From contig CAKULG010000008.1 of the NCBI GenBank assembly GCA_934667105.1, forward strand, positions 1 to 64,000: a stretch of DNA of 64,000 nucleotides, read 5' to 3'. Every line of letters starts with the position of its first letter. Position 1 is the stretch's first letter. Below the pieces are notes generated by a model. That model made no database searches. It was not told the origin of the DNA and worked only from the letters and a program-made list of their open reading frames with translations. This stretch comes from an uncultured Clostridia bacterium (lineage in GTDB: Bacteria > Bacillota > Clostridia > Christensenellales > Aristaeellaceae). The position numbers and the translations under genes are program-made. Shown here piece after piece: positions 33,951-41,437 of the stretch.

Positions 33951-34361
33951 TTATTGGTTTGATGCCAGCTTCAGCTCGGGCTTTGCAGCATTGGCTTCTT
34001 CGCGCTTGAAGGCGTCGCCATACTGTTTCAGGAACCAAGTCTTGACGTAGGCGTAGGGGCCAGCCTGAGCCTGTGAGAGCGCCTTCACATGGTCGAAATC
34101 CTTCAGGGCCTTGCTGTCCTCGCCCTCGCAAATGAGAATGTAATTTCTCATGTTTTCATAGGTCAGGTTGCGATAGGACTGCTTGCCTTCCTTCTTTTTG
34201 ATTTCCCGCAGTTCCACCGTGAAGGTGGGGTTGTCGCGGCGAAGCTGCACCAGAATCCGATATTCGTTGCTGTTCAGCGTGCCAGCGGCCTTGTAGAACT
34301 TCTTGGTCAGGATAATCTTGCTGTTGATGAAGTCGATTTCGTAAAGCGCAGTCTTGTTCAT
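33951..34361 (-). CDS. Paralog 1 of the PYAYV family
   Basis: The 136-residue protein has NSKIILTKKFYKAAGTLNSN at the start, MRNYILICEGEDSKA in the middle and AGPYAYVKTWFLKQY near the end. AAGGAAG precedes the ATG at 34361. The start at 34385 is less likely. Confidence 0.6.
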   Translation of the reverse strand: MNKTALYEIDFINSKIILTKKFYKAAGTLNSNEYRILVQLRRDNPTFTVELREIKKKEGKQSYRNLTYENMRNYILICEGEDSKALKDFDHVKALSQAQAGPYAYVKTWFLKQYGDAFKREEANAAKPELKLASNQ

Positions 34362-34422
34362 GGTGATGCCTTCCTTTCTTTTCAAGGTCTTTAAGGTTTG
34401 CTTCCCTCAACCTTGTGGCTGT

Positions 34423-34455
34423 ATTATAGCTGAGTATCTGTCCTATAAATCGGAC
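34423..34455 (-). promoter_or_regulatory. Promoter and operator of paralog 1
   Basis: On the minus strand: GATTTA, 17 bp, TATAAT. The -35 lies in GTCC-N8-GGAC (34440-34455), matching the box at 33935. Confidence 0.55.
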
Positions 34456-34471
34456 TTCATTGTTTAAAAAC

Positions 34472-34536
34472 AAAGGTGTGTCCTTTTGCATCTGATAGAT
34501 TTCTCTATGGAATTCGATGCAAATAGACACACCTTT
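34472..34536. repeat. Long interrupted hairpin beside the integrase
   Basis: AAAGGTGTGTC (34472) pairs with GACACACCTTT (34526-34536), and inside it TTTGCATC pairs with GATGCAAA. It may be a terminator for the integrase transcript or a folded RNA. The following 60 bp to the integrase have no supported gene. Confidence 0.55.
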
Positions 34537-34600
34537 TGCCTGACCGCTCAAAAGATGTATGAAGTTGTAAAGGAAGGCGCAATAGTCGTAAGCAGCGGCC

Positions 34601-35824
34601 TCAAAGTTGTTCCAGGTTCTTCTTTAATGTATCCACGCCCAGCTTGGACACCGCGATGTAATATTTCTCTGTCACCTTTGTGTTGCCATGGCCCATCTGC
34701 TTGCAGAGCACATGCAGCGGCGTGTTCATCATAGCAAGCTGTGTTCCGTATGTATGTCTCAAAAAGTGATATTTGAATGTGAAGCCATACTTTTCCGCAA
34801 TGTTGCGGGAATGATACTTCATGGAGTTGTTGGTCTGCATCGTGCCGTCAGGCAAGGAGTTCACCAATTCAAGGCTTGAAAGCGGCTGACCCTTCGAATC
34901 CTGAATCACGCGCTGCTTGCGAAGCCGCTGCCATTTGAAGGTTTCCGCTTCCTCGTCCATCTGCCTTTTGCGTTCCCGCAGAAAGCTCAACAGTCGCTCA
35001 TTCAGATAAATCTTCCGCAGGGCGTTTTTCGTCTTGGGCTGCACTAGCTTGATAATCCCCTCCTGATACTGCATCTGCACGCGAATATCAATCGTCCCCT
35101 CGTCAAAATCGACGCAATCCCATGTCAAACCAAAGCATTCGTTGATTCTCAGCCCGCAATAGCGTCCCAGCAGATAGGCAAGCTCCAAATTCGTGCCTGT
35201 AAAATACTCATCCAACTGTTGCAGCTGCTCCTTCTCAAAAATGTGAATCTCCGTATCCTCATCGAATTTTATCTTCGGCATGTGGATTTTCGTCAGCTTG
35301 TTCTGGCATAGCTTGCTATAGCGTTCGCCACTCAGATAGCCCCTTCCATTGGCCTGTCCGAAAATCAGATAGAACATTTTCAAGAATGATTCCACATACT
35401 GATAGGAAAAATCCTTCTCATAATACAGCATAAGAAGGTAGTCGTTCACCTCCTGCGTGGAGATTTCATCCACCCACCGCGAACCAAAGGCCGCCTTCAG
35501 GTGATTCTTCCACAAGCTGTTCTGCTTTTGAATCGTCTGATAGGCCCGATCACTCCTGCCCTTCTGGCAGAACTCTGTGAACACTTCCTCCACCGTTTTC
35601 CGCGTAAGTTGCACTGGTGGAGGCGTTTGTAGCATGACCTTTTCATTTTGCACCTCAGCAATCGCTGCGGCACGTGCCTTCATCGCTGCTTTCTGCGTTT
35701 TGAGCGGTTTGCCATCCTTGTCTGTGCTCATTCGCCTGTAAACGTTTTTCCCATTCACTCTTGTGCAGAATCGAAAACCCCACATGCCGTTGTTCAACTG
35801 ATAAACGCTCTTGTTGCTGTCCAT
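34601..35824 (-). CDS. int: Tyrosine integrase of element 2
   Basis: The 407-residue protein has the same layout as the integrase at 20662. Its catalytic parts are CGLRINECFG, HFLRHTYGTQLA and EKYYIAV, and the two share long identical runs (for example YVESFLKMFYLI). The N-terminal domains differ more, in keeping with the different arm repeats at the two elements' ends. It starts about 180 bp from the right attachment repeat. Confidence 0.93.
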   Translation of the reverse strand: MDSNKSVYQLNNGMWGFRFCTRVNGKNVYRRMSTDKDGKPLKTQKAAMKARAAAIAEVQNEKVMLQTPPPVQLTRKTVEEVFTEFCQKGRSDRAYQTIQKQNSLWKNHLKAAFGSRWVDEISTQEVNDYLLMLYYEKDFSYQYVESFLKMFYLIFGQANGRGYLSGERYSKLCQNKLTKIHMPKIKFDEDTEIHIFEKEQLQQLDEYFTGTNLELAYLLGRYCGLRINECFGLTWDCVDFDEGTIDIRVQMQYQEGIIKLVQPKTKNALRKIYLNERLLSFLRERKRQMDEEAETFKWQRLRKQRVIQDSKGQPLSSLELVNSLPDGTMQTNNSMKYHSRNIAEKYGFTFKYHFLRHTYGTQLAMMNTPLHVLCKQMGHGNTKVTEKYYIAVSKLGVDTLKKNLEQL

Positions 35825-35835
35825 TTTTCCACCCC

Positions 35836-35903
35836 ATTATGCCAATTTATGCTATTGGGTGGTTTTCTGCCAAGTTTGCTGCGGTTCGCACTGCCAATTA
35901 TGC
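35836..35903. repeat. Putative integrase arm sites, element 2 right end
   Basis: ATTATGCC (35836), TTTATGC (35846) and ATTATGC (35897) match the left-end repeats of element 2. Confidence 0.5.
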
Positions 35904-35938
35904 TGCTTTGCCCATTTCCCCAGCGCTTAAAAACCCTA

Positions 35939-36006
35939 CAATATCAAGCCTTTTCAGCGTCGAAGCTCCACCCGCGAGGTGGAGGCCCGAAGGGCTGGAA
36001 CCTCGC
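35939..36006. repeat. Conserved right-end segment of element 2
   Basis: Nearly identical to 22000-22067 and at the same distance from the attachment repeat. Confidence 0.7.
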
Positions 36007-36095
36007 ACGAAGCCCGACACGGCAAGGCCTTCGAGGGCCTGCTGAAGCGGTACTTCGGCAAGTAAGAAAGCAAGCAAGTACAAGTGTTTGCGGGG
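36007..36095. repeat. attR: third attachment repeat
   Basis: This copy is 89 bp. In its coding part the only two changes from attL are silent (CGT to CGA, CGC to CGG); the few others lie after the stop codon. It still encodes EARHGKAFEGLLKRYFGK. Confidence 0.85.
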
Positions 36096-36127
36096 ACTGT
36101 CCTGAGAAAGGGCGGTTCCCGCTTTTT
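36090..36127 (+). terminator. Terminator right of the third attachment repeat
   Basis: GCGGGGAC and GTTCCCGC with TTTTT, the same structure as at 16266. Confidence 0.7.
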
Positions 36128-36143
36128 GCGTGCTTTTGAGGGG

Positions 36144-36242
36144 AAAGTGTGAGCAAAAGTGTGAATCAAATGGACGTTCACACTTCCATTCTCACACTTT
36201 CAGAGTAAAAAGTGTGATTATCCACCACGGCTCAAAGTGTGA
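36144..36242. repeat. Putative integrase arm sites of the third element
   Basis: AAAGTGTGA occurs directly at 36144, 36156, 36209 and 36234 and inverted near 36178 and 36192. This sequence differs from those of elements 1 and 2. No gene is supported in 36128-36398. Confidence 0.5.
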
Positions 36243-36398
36243 TTTTTGAGCCTTTTTCTTACCAGCAAAGCGTTTTCCTGTCAAGAGCGAAAGAGTTCAC
36301 CGTTGACGCGTCCGTACAGCGAACAGCAAGCCTTCCTCCGAAAACGGCGAAGGATAATTCCCGCCTCCCAATGAAGGAAAGCGGGGGATATTGTGCAG

Positions 36399-37009
36399 TT
36401 AAATATCGTTAGAATAATCAGCTTCTCCGAGGTCAATCTCGGTGCTATTATAGTCTACGGTCATAGTAATATCGTAGTTGTCCGCACTCATACCCATTTG
36501 AATACAGCTTCTGTCCGTCCAATACAAGGTTGAGTATGTCAGATAACCGTAGCAAAGAGCACTCCCTTTATCATCAGCATAGTAGTTTTTCTTTGAATCA
36601 TTCGTCCAGTTTTCATAATCCAAGAGAGGCTTGCCGTACTTTTTAGTAAGGGCATTCCGAAATGTTTCATAATCATTGATGTAAAGAGCTTCATTGCTGT
36701 GTGTTTCAGTCAGAATATACCGTACCTGAAACAGTCCGTCGTCACAAAAATAATATCCAAGCAGTACATCTAAGCCGACAGCAGTTGTTTCATATACAAT
36801 ATATTCAGCATCTAACGCAGTCATTTTACCTTCATGCAAAGGTGTACCTTCAGTTTTCACAACCGTTTCTTTGCTATCCCCCCAGTAAAAGTTCTTGAAA
36901 TCAGGAAGGATTTCCATTGTCTCAGCAGTATCGGTAGGTTCTTCAGCAAAAGCACAAGCCGACATCAGGATAAGACACAGCATCAAGACACACGATAGTA
37001 TTTTTTCAT
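36399..37009 (-). pseudogene. Secreted WGxSKE-motif protein with a frameshift in the signal peptide
   Basis: GGAGG stands 8 bp before an ATG at 37009, and a run of six A follows (37001-37006). As read, translation stops after eight codons. With one more A the frame would be MKKILSCVLMLCLILMSACA, a clean signal peptide joined to the 195-residue open frame. That frame holds FKNFYWGDSKETV, as in the protein at 16545. It may be a broken gene, a slippage-controlled gene, or one starting at the inner ATG (36983). Confidence 0.6.
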
Positions 37010-37075
37010 ACCCGCATCCTCCGTATACTATTATTGCTGTACAGGCATATCAAGCTGGAAATGCTCTTCTGGCTC

Positions 37076-37178
37076 ATTGAGCGTTTGTGAGTATTCCGCG
37101 CCAGATTGAGCATCGCCACCGGGCAAATTGAGCATGGCTTCCGGCGAGATTGAGCACGGCTTCCGCACAGTTTGAGCA
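37076..37178. repeat. Iterated TTGAGCA boxes of an IS21-like end
   Basis: Boxes lie at 37076, 37105, 37127, 37149 and 37171, roughly 22-30 bp apart. They stand before the istA-like fragment. Repeated short boxes at the ends are typical of the IS21 family. Confidence 0.5.
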
Positions 37179-37242
37179 CACGGTAAAATGTAGGTATGCA
37201 GTACCAACGGGACTGTAAATATCTACAGAGGAGGTTAGTCGA

Positions 37243-37368
37243 ATGACGACCAACTACCGTGAGATTCTGAGGCTCGAAAGCCTGGGTCTCAACAAGACCG
37301 ACATCGCCAGTGCGGCACAATGTGCACGCAATACGCTGCGCCAAAGGCAATTAGAATCACAGCAATGA
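37243..37368 (+). pseudogene. IstA-like transposase, N-terminal fragment
   Basis: GAGGAGG precedes an ATG opening 41 codons, MTTNYREILRLESLGLNKTD then IASAAQCARNT. This resembles the N-terminal HTH of IS21-family IstA. The frame leaves the transposase around 37335 and ends soon after. The rest of the insertion sequence is absent. Confidence 0.5.
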
Positions 37369-37396
37369 TAATACCAAGAATCTGAAACCTCTTCAT
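37289..37396 (-). pseudogene. Truncated membrane-protein gene start
   Basis: GAGAGGAAAA precedes an ATG encoding MKRFQILGIIIAVILIAFG, a transmembrane segment. The frame then runs into the antisense of the IstA fragment and stops. It is probably the head of a gene cut by the insertion sequence. The stretch 37397-37770 holds no other gene that I can support. Confidence 0.4.
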
Positions 37397-37770
37397 TTTT
37401 TCCTCTCTTCCTATATACCCCGCATATCTTCCTTGAAAGCGTACTTCATAATTTTCCGTCCGTTTCTTCCCAATCGTCTGTTTCACATTGTGCCTGTACA
37501 GGTTTGTCATTCGCCATACGAATCCATGCGCTTTGCCCTGGTCTACGCTGCCTTAGCGTATTGCACATGCAGCCTGCTATATTTCTTCGTTTCCTCGGAT
37601 GTGACGGCCTAGCTCACTGCATCTCCCCTCCTCTTTTCTCTAAAATCCTTTAAGATATGTCGTTATATAAACTATAGCATATATTTTTTGTTATTTTAAG
37701 AATTATAGCAAAAATTTCTTGCCTATTCGCCATTTCAAAATCGCTATGATGATATTAAGAGGTGATGAGA

Positions 37771-38085
37771 ATGGATGAGCAGTTTGTAAGGGACAGGATT
37801 ACCCAGCTTCGCCTTCGCAAGGGCGTTTCAGAATACAAGATGAGTTATGACCTCGGGCACAGCCGCGGCTACGTCCACAATATATCCTCGGGCAAAGCTA
37901 CGCCGCCTATGAAGGAATTCTTTGCAATTTGCGAATATTTTGGCCTCACCCCACAGCAGTTTTTCGATGAAGGCGCGCAGAATCCTGAATTGATTCAAAA
38001 GGCCATCAATGGGATGAAGCAGCTTAATGAAAAGGACATGCTGATGCTGCTGGGCTTCATCAACCGAATGCTTGAAAAGAAGTAA
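37771..38085 (+). CDS. HTH regulator, copy B
   Basis: The 104-residue protein differs from copy A (32022) at five positions. The homology continues about 110 bp upstream (TCGCTATGATGAT) and about 60 bp downstream (GTTCTAACGATGTAGC). Its companion genes are lost, so it may be an orphan able to act in trans on element 2. Confidence 0.75.
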   Translation: MDEQFVRDRITQLRLRKGVSEYKMSYDLGHSRGYVHNISSGKATPPMKEFFAICEYFGLTPQQFFDEGAQNPELIQKAINGMKQLNEKDMLMLLGFINRMLEKK

Positions 38086-38230
38086 TTGGCAGGCCACTTC
38101 GGCTTGCCTTTTCTTTTGAAAATGTAAATATTTGTTCTAACGATGTAGCCGTTCATGCAAACAAAGACCCCCAAAGCCTGCCGTTCCTCCCCCTTCCGGA
38201 AAATTTACATTCGCGGCCGGGACGCACGAA

Positions 38231-38259
38231 TTGACAACCCCGTAAAAAAAGTCTATCAT
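38231..38259 (+). promoter_or_regulatory. Promoter of the sigma-factor operon
   Basis: TTGACA, 17 bp and TATCAT. The stretch 38086-38230 contains only the shared tail of the HTH region and has no gene. Confidence 0.7.
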
Positions 38260-38302
38260 CCTATAAAGAAATCATTGCCGCCTGAAAGGAGACGGATCAC
38301 CC

Positions 38303-38857
38303 TTGCTTTTCCCGTTTTTTTTCCTCCTGGCCCTTGAAAGCGACGAGGATCGGCTTTTTCTGGAGCAGCTTTATCAGGAATATCACCGGCTGATGTATGT
38401 GCAGGCGCTGCAAATCACCCGCAATTCCGCCGAGGCCCAGGACGCGGTGAGCGACGCGATTCTGGCGCTGCTTAAAAAAATCGATCTGCTTCGAACGCTG
38501 CCTTGTAACAAATTGCAGGCCTACGTTGTTATCACAGTGAAGCATATGGCCATCAATCGCTATCATCGGGCGCGGCGGGAGGGCCCCGGCTGGGAGGACA
38601 GCCTGGAGGAAACGCCCGCCCCCGTCCGGGCGGAGGATCAGCTGCTGGAGCAGGCGGGGGTGGAACGGATAAAAAACGCCGTGCTCTCCCTGCCCGCCCG
38701 GGAAAAGGATATTATGCTCATGAAATATTTCCGGACGCTGACGGATGAGGAAATCGCCGTGGAGCTGGGCATTCGCCCCGTTTCTGTCCGGGTGCATTTA
38801 AGCCGGGCGCGGAGGCATTTGGCTGAGCTTTTGCAAAAGGAGGAGGGGCGCTTATGA
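38303..38857 (+). CDS. Sigma-70 family RNA polymerase sigma factor (ECF type)
   Basis: The 184-residue protein has region 2 (LYQEYHRLMYVQALQITRNS, AQDAVSDAILALL) and region 4 with an HTH (LTDEEIAVELGIRPVSVRVHLSRARRHL). A TTG start with AAAGGAG upstream is the best choice. The stop overlaps the next gene (ATGA), which encodes a membrane protein that is probably its anti-sigma factor. Confidence 0.85.
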   Translation: MLFPFFFLLALESDEDRLFLEQLYQEYHRLMYVQALQITRNSAEAQDAVSDAILALLKKIDLLRTLPCNKLQAYVVITVKHMAINRYHRARREGPGWEDSLEETPAPVRAEDQLLEQAGVERIKNAVLSLPAREKDIMLMKYFRTLTDEEIAVELGIRPVSVRVHLSRARRHLAELLQKEEGRL

Positions 38858-39804
38858 GCCGGAAAGAAAATCTGCTGCGCGAGGCCTGCGCCCTGGCGGC
38901 CCAGGAGGAAACCGAGCGCCTGAAAAAGCGCATGGGCGTGCAGAACGCCCGGGAGGCGGAGGCGCTCTATAAGCGCAACCGCCGCGCCGTGCTGGCGCTG
39001 ATCGCCCGAAGGACGCGGCGAAGCCGGGCGGCGGTATATCTGCGCGTCGCGGCCTGCCTGATCGCAGTGGCAGGGGGCGTATGGCTGGCCTTTTTCCGGC
39101 AAAGCCCCGATTACACGCCGTTGACCCCCGGGCCTTCCGCCTCGGTGCGTCCCTTTGATTCCTCCGTTCCCGCGGCCGCAACGGCCACGTCCGTCGTCAC
39201 AGCTTTGCCCACCGAAGTCGAATCTGTTGTAAGTGAAGCGCCTACATTCCCCACAGAATGGCCATATATTGAAGAAACAGAAATGTCCTTCCCCACCGAA
39301 TCCCCTACCGCAGCAATAACGCCCACGTTCTTCCCCACCCCGACGCCAACGCCTGTGCCCACGCCCGAGCCCACGGAAATGAACGCTGAGGAGATGAACG
39401 GGGTGCAGTTCGGCGGAATTTTCCCACCCGCCGCATGGCAGGGAACGCACTTTCCCCAGTGGCTGCCTGAAGGCGGCGATATGGAAATCACCTTGTCTGA
39501 AAGCGCCGCGGGCTCCTATACTGCGCGCATCACGATTTCAGGGAATGGGCACGCGCCTGCGCAGGTCTTTGAATTTACCGAGTACACCGCTTCCCGGCCC
39601 CTGCCCCTGAGCGCGGAGGAAGCGAAAGGGGCGAAATACATCCCCCTGGGGCAAGGCGCTGCCCTGCGTGTCGTTTCTTCCCTGGGCGCCGTCCGCCTGC
39701 TGTGGGATCAGGACGGGCGCTCTATGGTCCTCTCCTCCGTCACGGCAGCGGAAGCGGAAATGGAGAAAATCGCCGCCAGCGTGGAAAAAATTCTCCAGGA
39801 ATGA
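38854..39804 (+). CDS. Probable membrane anti-sigma factor
   Basis: The 316-residue protein has a cytoplasmic helical N-terminus of about 60 residues, one transmembrane helix (about 65-84) and a Pro/Thr-rich linker (TPTPTPVPTPEPTE). An outer domain with a DUF4367-like fold (THFPQWLPEGGDMEITLSES to the end) follows. Position after an ECF sigma gene with a 4-bp overlap suggests it holds the sigma factor at the membrane. No zinc-binding anti-sigma motif is seen. Confidence 0.65.
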   Translation: MSRKENLLREACALAAQEETERLKKRMGVQNAREAEALYKRNRRAVLALIARRTRRSRAAVYLRVAACLIAVAGGVWLAFFRQSPDYTPLTPGPSASVRPFDSSVPAAATATSVVTALPTEVESVVSEAPTFPTEWPYIEETEMSFPTESPTAAITPTFFPTPTPTPVPTPEPTEMNAEEMNGVQFGGIFPPAAWQGTHFPQWLPEGGDMEITLSESAAGSYTARITISGNGHAPAQVFEFTEYTASRPLPLSAEEAKGAKYIPLGQGAALRVVSSLGAVRLLWDQDGRSMVLSSVTAAEAEMEKIAASVEKILQE

Positions 39805-39864
39805 AACATGCGGGGGCGGCGCGGTGTCTCTATTCATGAAAGCCAATGAAAGGAGCAATGATTC

Positions 39865-41295
39865 ATGAAAAAGGCGCTTTCTCTGCTGCTGGCTCTTTGC
39901 CTGCTGCTTCCCCTCTGCCCGGCGCTGGCCGACGGCGGCGATTCCCAGAGCTGGCTTCCCCAGGAGATTTCTGATTTTTTCGCCCAGGACGCTTTTGCGG
40001 ACGGCCTGATTCCCTCCTATTCCTATGCGGAGCTGGAAATCGGCGAGAGCGGCTTCGCCTTCGTCGTTTTTGAAAGGGGCGCGGAGCGCGTTCTCTACGG
40101 CTTTGAGAAAAAAGAGGGCGTATGGCGCTACTGGCTGAAAAATGCCTCTCTCCTGCCCCAGGGGACAGAAACGACCTATGTCCTGTCCACCTATTGGGGC
40201 TGGAGCTGCCCCAACGCGCCCCAGCGCTATATGACCAATAACCCCATTCTGAGCATTACCAACAGCGCGGGAGATTGGATGGATTTCGAATATAGCGGCG
40301 GCGCATGGAACCTGATTTATCTTTCCGGCGAATCGCTGAGCATGCTGGCGCAGGCGGACCGGCTGGTCTATCTGAACGAAAACGGCACGGTGCAGGGAAC
40401 GGTATATGGAACGCCCCAACGCAATCTGCGCTATGTGGATTATTCCGCGCTACCCCTGTCGCTTCAGGCCGCCCGGGAAAAGCTCACCACCCCGCCCCAG
40501 ATTCCAAGCAACAGCCAGCTAACCGCCGTGAAAATCAAATTTACCGGCGGTCAGAAATTCCCCGTTTATTCCGGGCCGGGGGCGTATTACGAGCGGGAGG
40601 CGGGCGGAAAGGCCGCCGTATCCACCAACGATTGGCTTCAGGTGTTCGGCCGGGAGGGCGGCTATCTGCTGATTCAATACGCTATCTCCGCCTCCCAGAT
40701 GCGCTTTGGCTATATCACCGAGACCGCCCTGCCCGACGGAACCAGCGTGAACGCCCTGCAACTAGATTACGCCGACGCGCGCATCCTTTCCGATACCTTT
40801 CTCACCGACGACCCCCTCAACAGCCAAGCCCGCATCCGCAATCTGAGCGCCGGGGAAAAGGTGCAATGGCTGGCCGTGATGGGCGATTGGGTGTATGCGG
40901 AAGTAAGCGGCGCCACCCCCGCCCGCGGCTTTGTGCCCGCTCGCGCTATTTCCAAGATCACCCGGCAAAGCTACGCCGCCTCCTTCCAAAATGGCGAATA
41001 TTCCGCCCAGGCCACGGTATCCCTGGAGGACGGCAATCAATTCACCGCCGTCGTCACCGTCAGCGGGCCGGAGGGATGGAGCAGCGAAAACGCCGTTACA
41101 GGCTTCCAGCTCTATGCCAATCAAGCGCCCCTGACCGCCTCGCTGAACGCCCGGAAAATTTCCGATACCGGCTGGAATTACGCTTTTACGCTGACGGGCA
41201 CGCTGCCGGCAAACACCGTGCTGCTGGGCCTGTGCCCCTTCCGGGGCGATACCCTGCGCGCCGATGAAACAATGACCATCGTGCTGTCCAACTGA
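39865..41295 (+). CDS. Secreted SH3-type protein of the sigma operon
   Basis: A signal peptide (MKKALSLLLALCLLLPLCPA) precedes about 450 residues. The middle has at least two SH3-like repeats (FPVYSGPGAYY and ARIRNLSAGEKVQWLAVMGD). The ends resemble no family known to me. It follows the anti-sigma gene by 60 bp with AAAGGAGC upstream and may be a wall-stress target or sensor of the sigma system. Confidence 0.65.
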   Translation: MKKALSLLLALCLLLPLCPALADGGDSQSWLPQEISDFFAQDAFADGLIPSYSYAELEIGESGFAFVVFERGAERVLYGFEKKEGVWRYWLKNASLLPQGTETTYVLSTYWGWSCPNAPQRYMTNNPILSITNSAGDWMDFEYSGGAWNLIYLSGESLSMLAQADRLVYLNENGTVQGTVYGTPQRNLRYVDYSALPLSLQAAREKLTTPPQIPSNSQLTAVKIKFTGGQKFPVYSGPGAYYEREAGGKAAVSTNDWLQVFGREGGYLLIQYAISASQMRFGYITETALPDGTSVNALQLDYADARILSDTFLTDDPLNSQARIRNLSAGEKVQWLAVMGDWVYAEVSGATPARGFVPARAISKITRQSYAASFQNGEYSAQATVSLEDGNQFTAVVTVSGPEGWSSENAVTGFQLYANQAPLTASLNARKISDTGWNYAFTLTGTLPANTVLLGLCPFRGDTLRADETMTIVLSN

Positions 41296-41310
41296 TAATA
41301 TCTTTTTTCG

Positions 41311-41337
41311 AAAACGGCCGCGCACGGCCGTTTTTTT
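41311..41337 (+). terminator. Rho-independent terminator
   Basis: AACGGCCG pairs with CGGCCGTT around CGCA, and a T7 run follows. It ends the sigma operon. Confidence 0.9.
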
Positions 41338-41437
41338 GCTGTGCTTTGCAGCTGTTAAGAATTGAAGTTTTTTCCATTTTGCCGTATAATGGAAGTGCAA
41401 AACGCTTATTTGCAAAAGAAACGAAGGAGGCGTACCC

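Larger units (their letters stand above)
22158..36095. mobile_element. Integrative element 2 (about 13.9 kb)
   Basis: It lies between the second and third attachment repeats, with its tyrosine integrase (34601) at the right end. It holds a WYL regulator, an operon with in-frame TAG codons, an HTH switch, ArdC, a serine recombinase, a probable cargo cassette, a DUF4160/DUF2442 pair, a zinc-ribbon protein and a three-paralog array. No conjugation or phage structural genes are seen. Confidence 0.85.
36096..38150. mobile_element. Remnant of a third integrative element
   Basis: The left end resembles that of element 1 (TTTTGCGTGCTTTTGAGG follows the terminator in both). It has its own set of repeats, a secreted-protein gene like the one in element 1 and an HTH gene like the one in element 2. 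No integrase and no right attachment repeat are visible. The right limit is set where composition and gene content become chromosomal. Confidence 0.55.

Noticed and set aside
34486..34600. Small plus-strand frame across the hairpin next to the element-2 integrase
   Set aside because: It starts inside the hairpin, has no ribosome binding site and runs into the antisense of the integrase.
22158..36095. Prophage or conjugative element
   Set aside because: No capsid, terminase, portal, relaxase or secretion genes are found in the stretch; it is better described as a small integrative element.
16182..38150. A suppressor tRNA gene with anticodon CUA
   Set aside because: I looked on both strands for a CTA anticodon loop with pairing stems and a GTTC-type T arm. 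Candidates near 24428, 27905, 29418 and 32390 do not form an anticodon stem. If it exists, it lies outside the window or I missed it.
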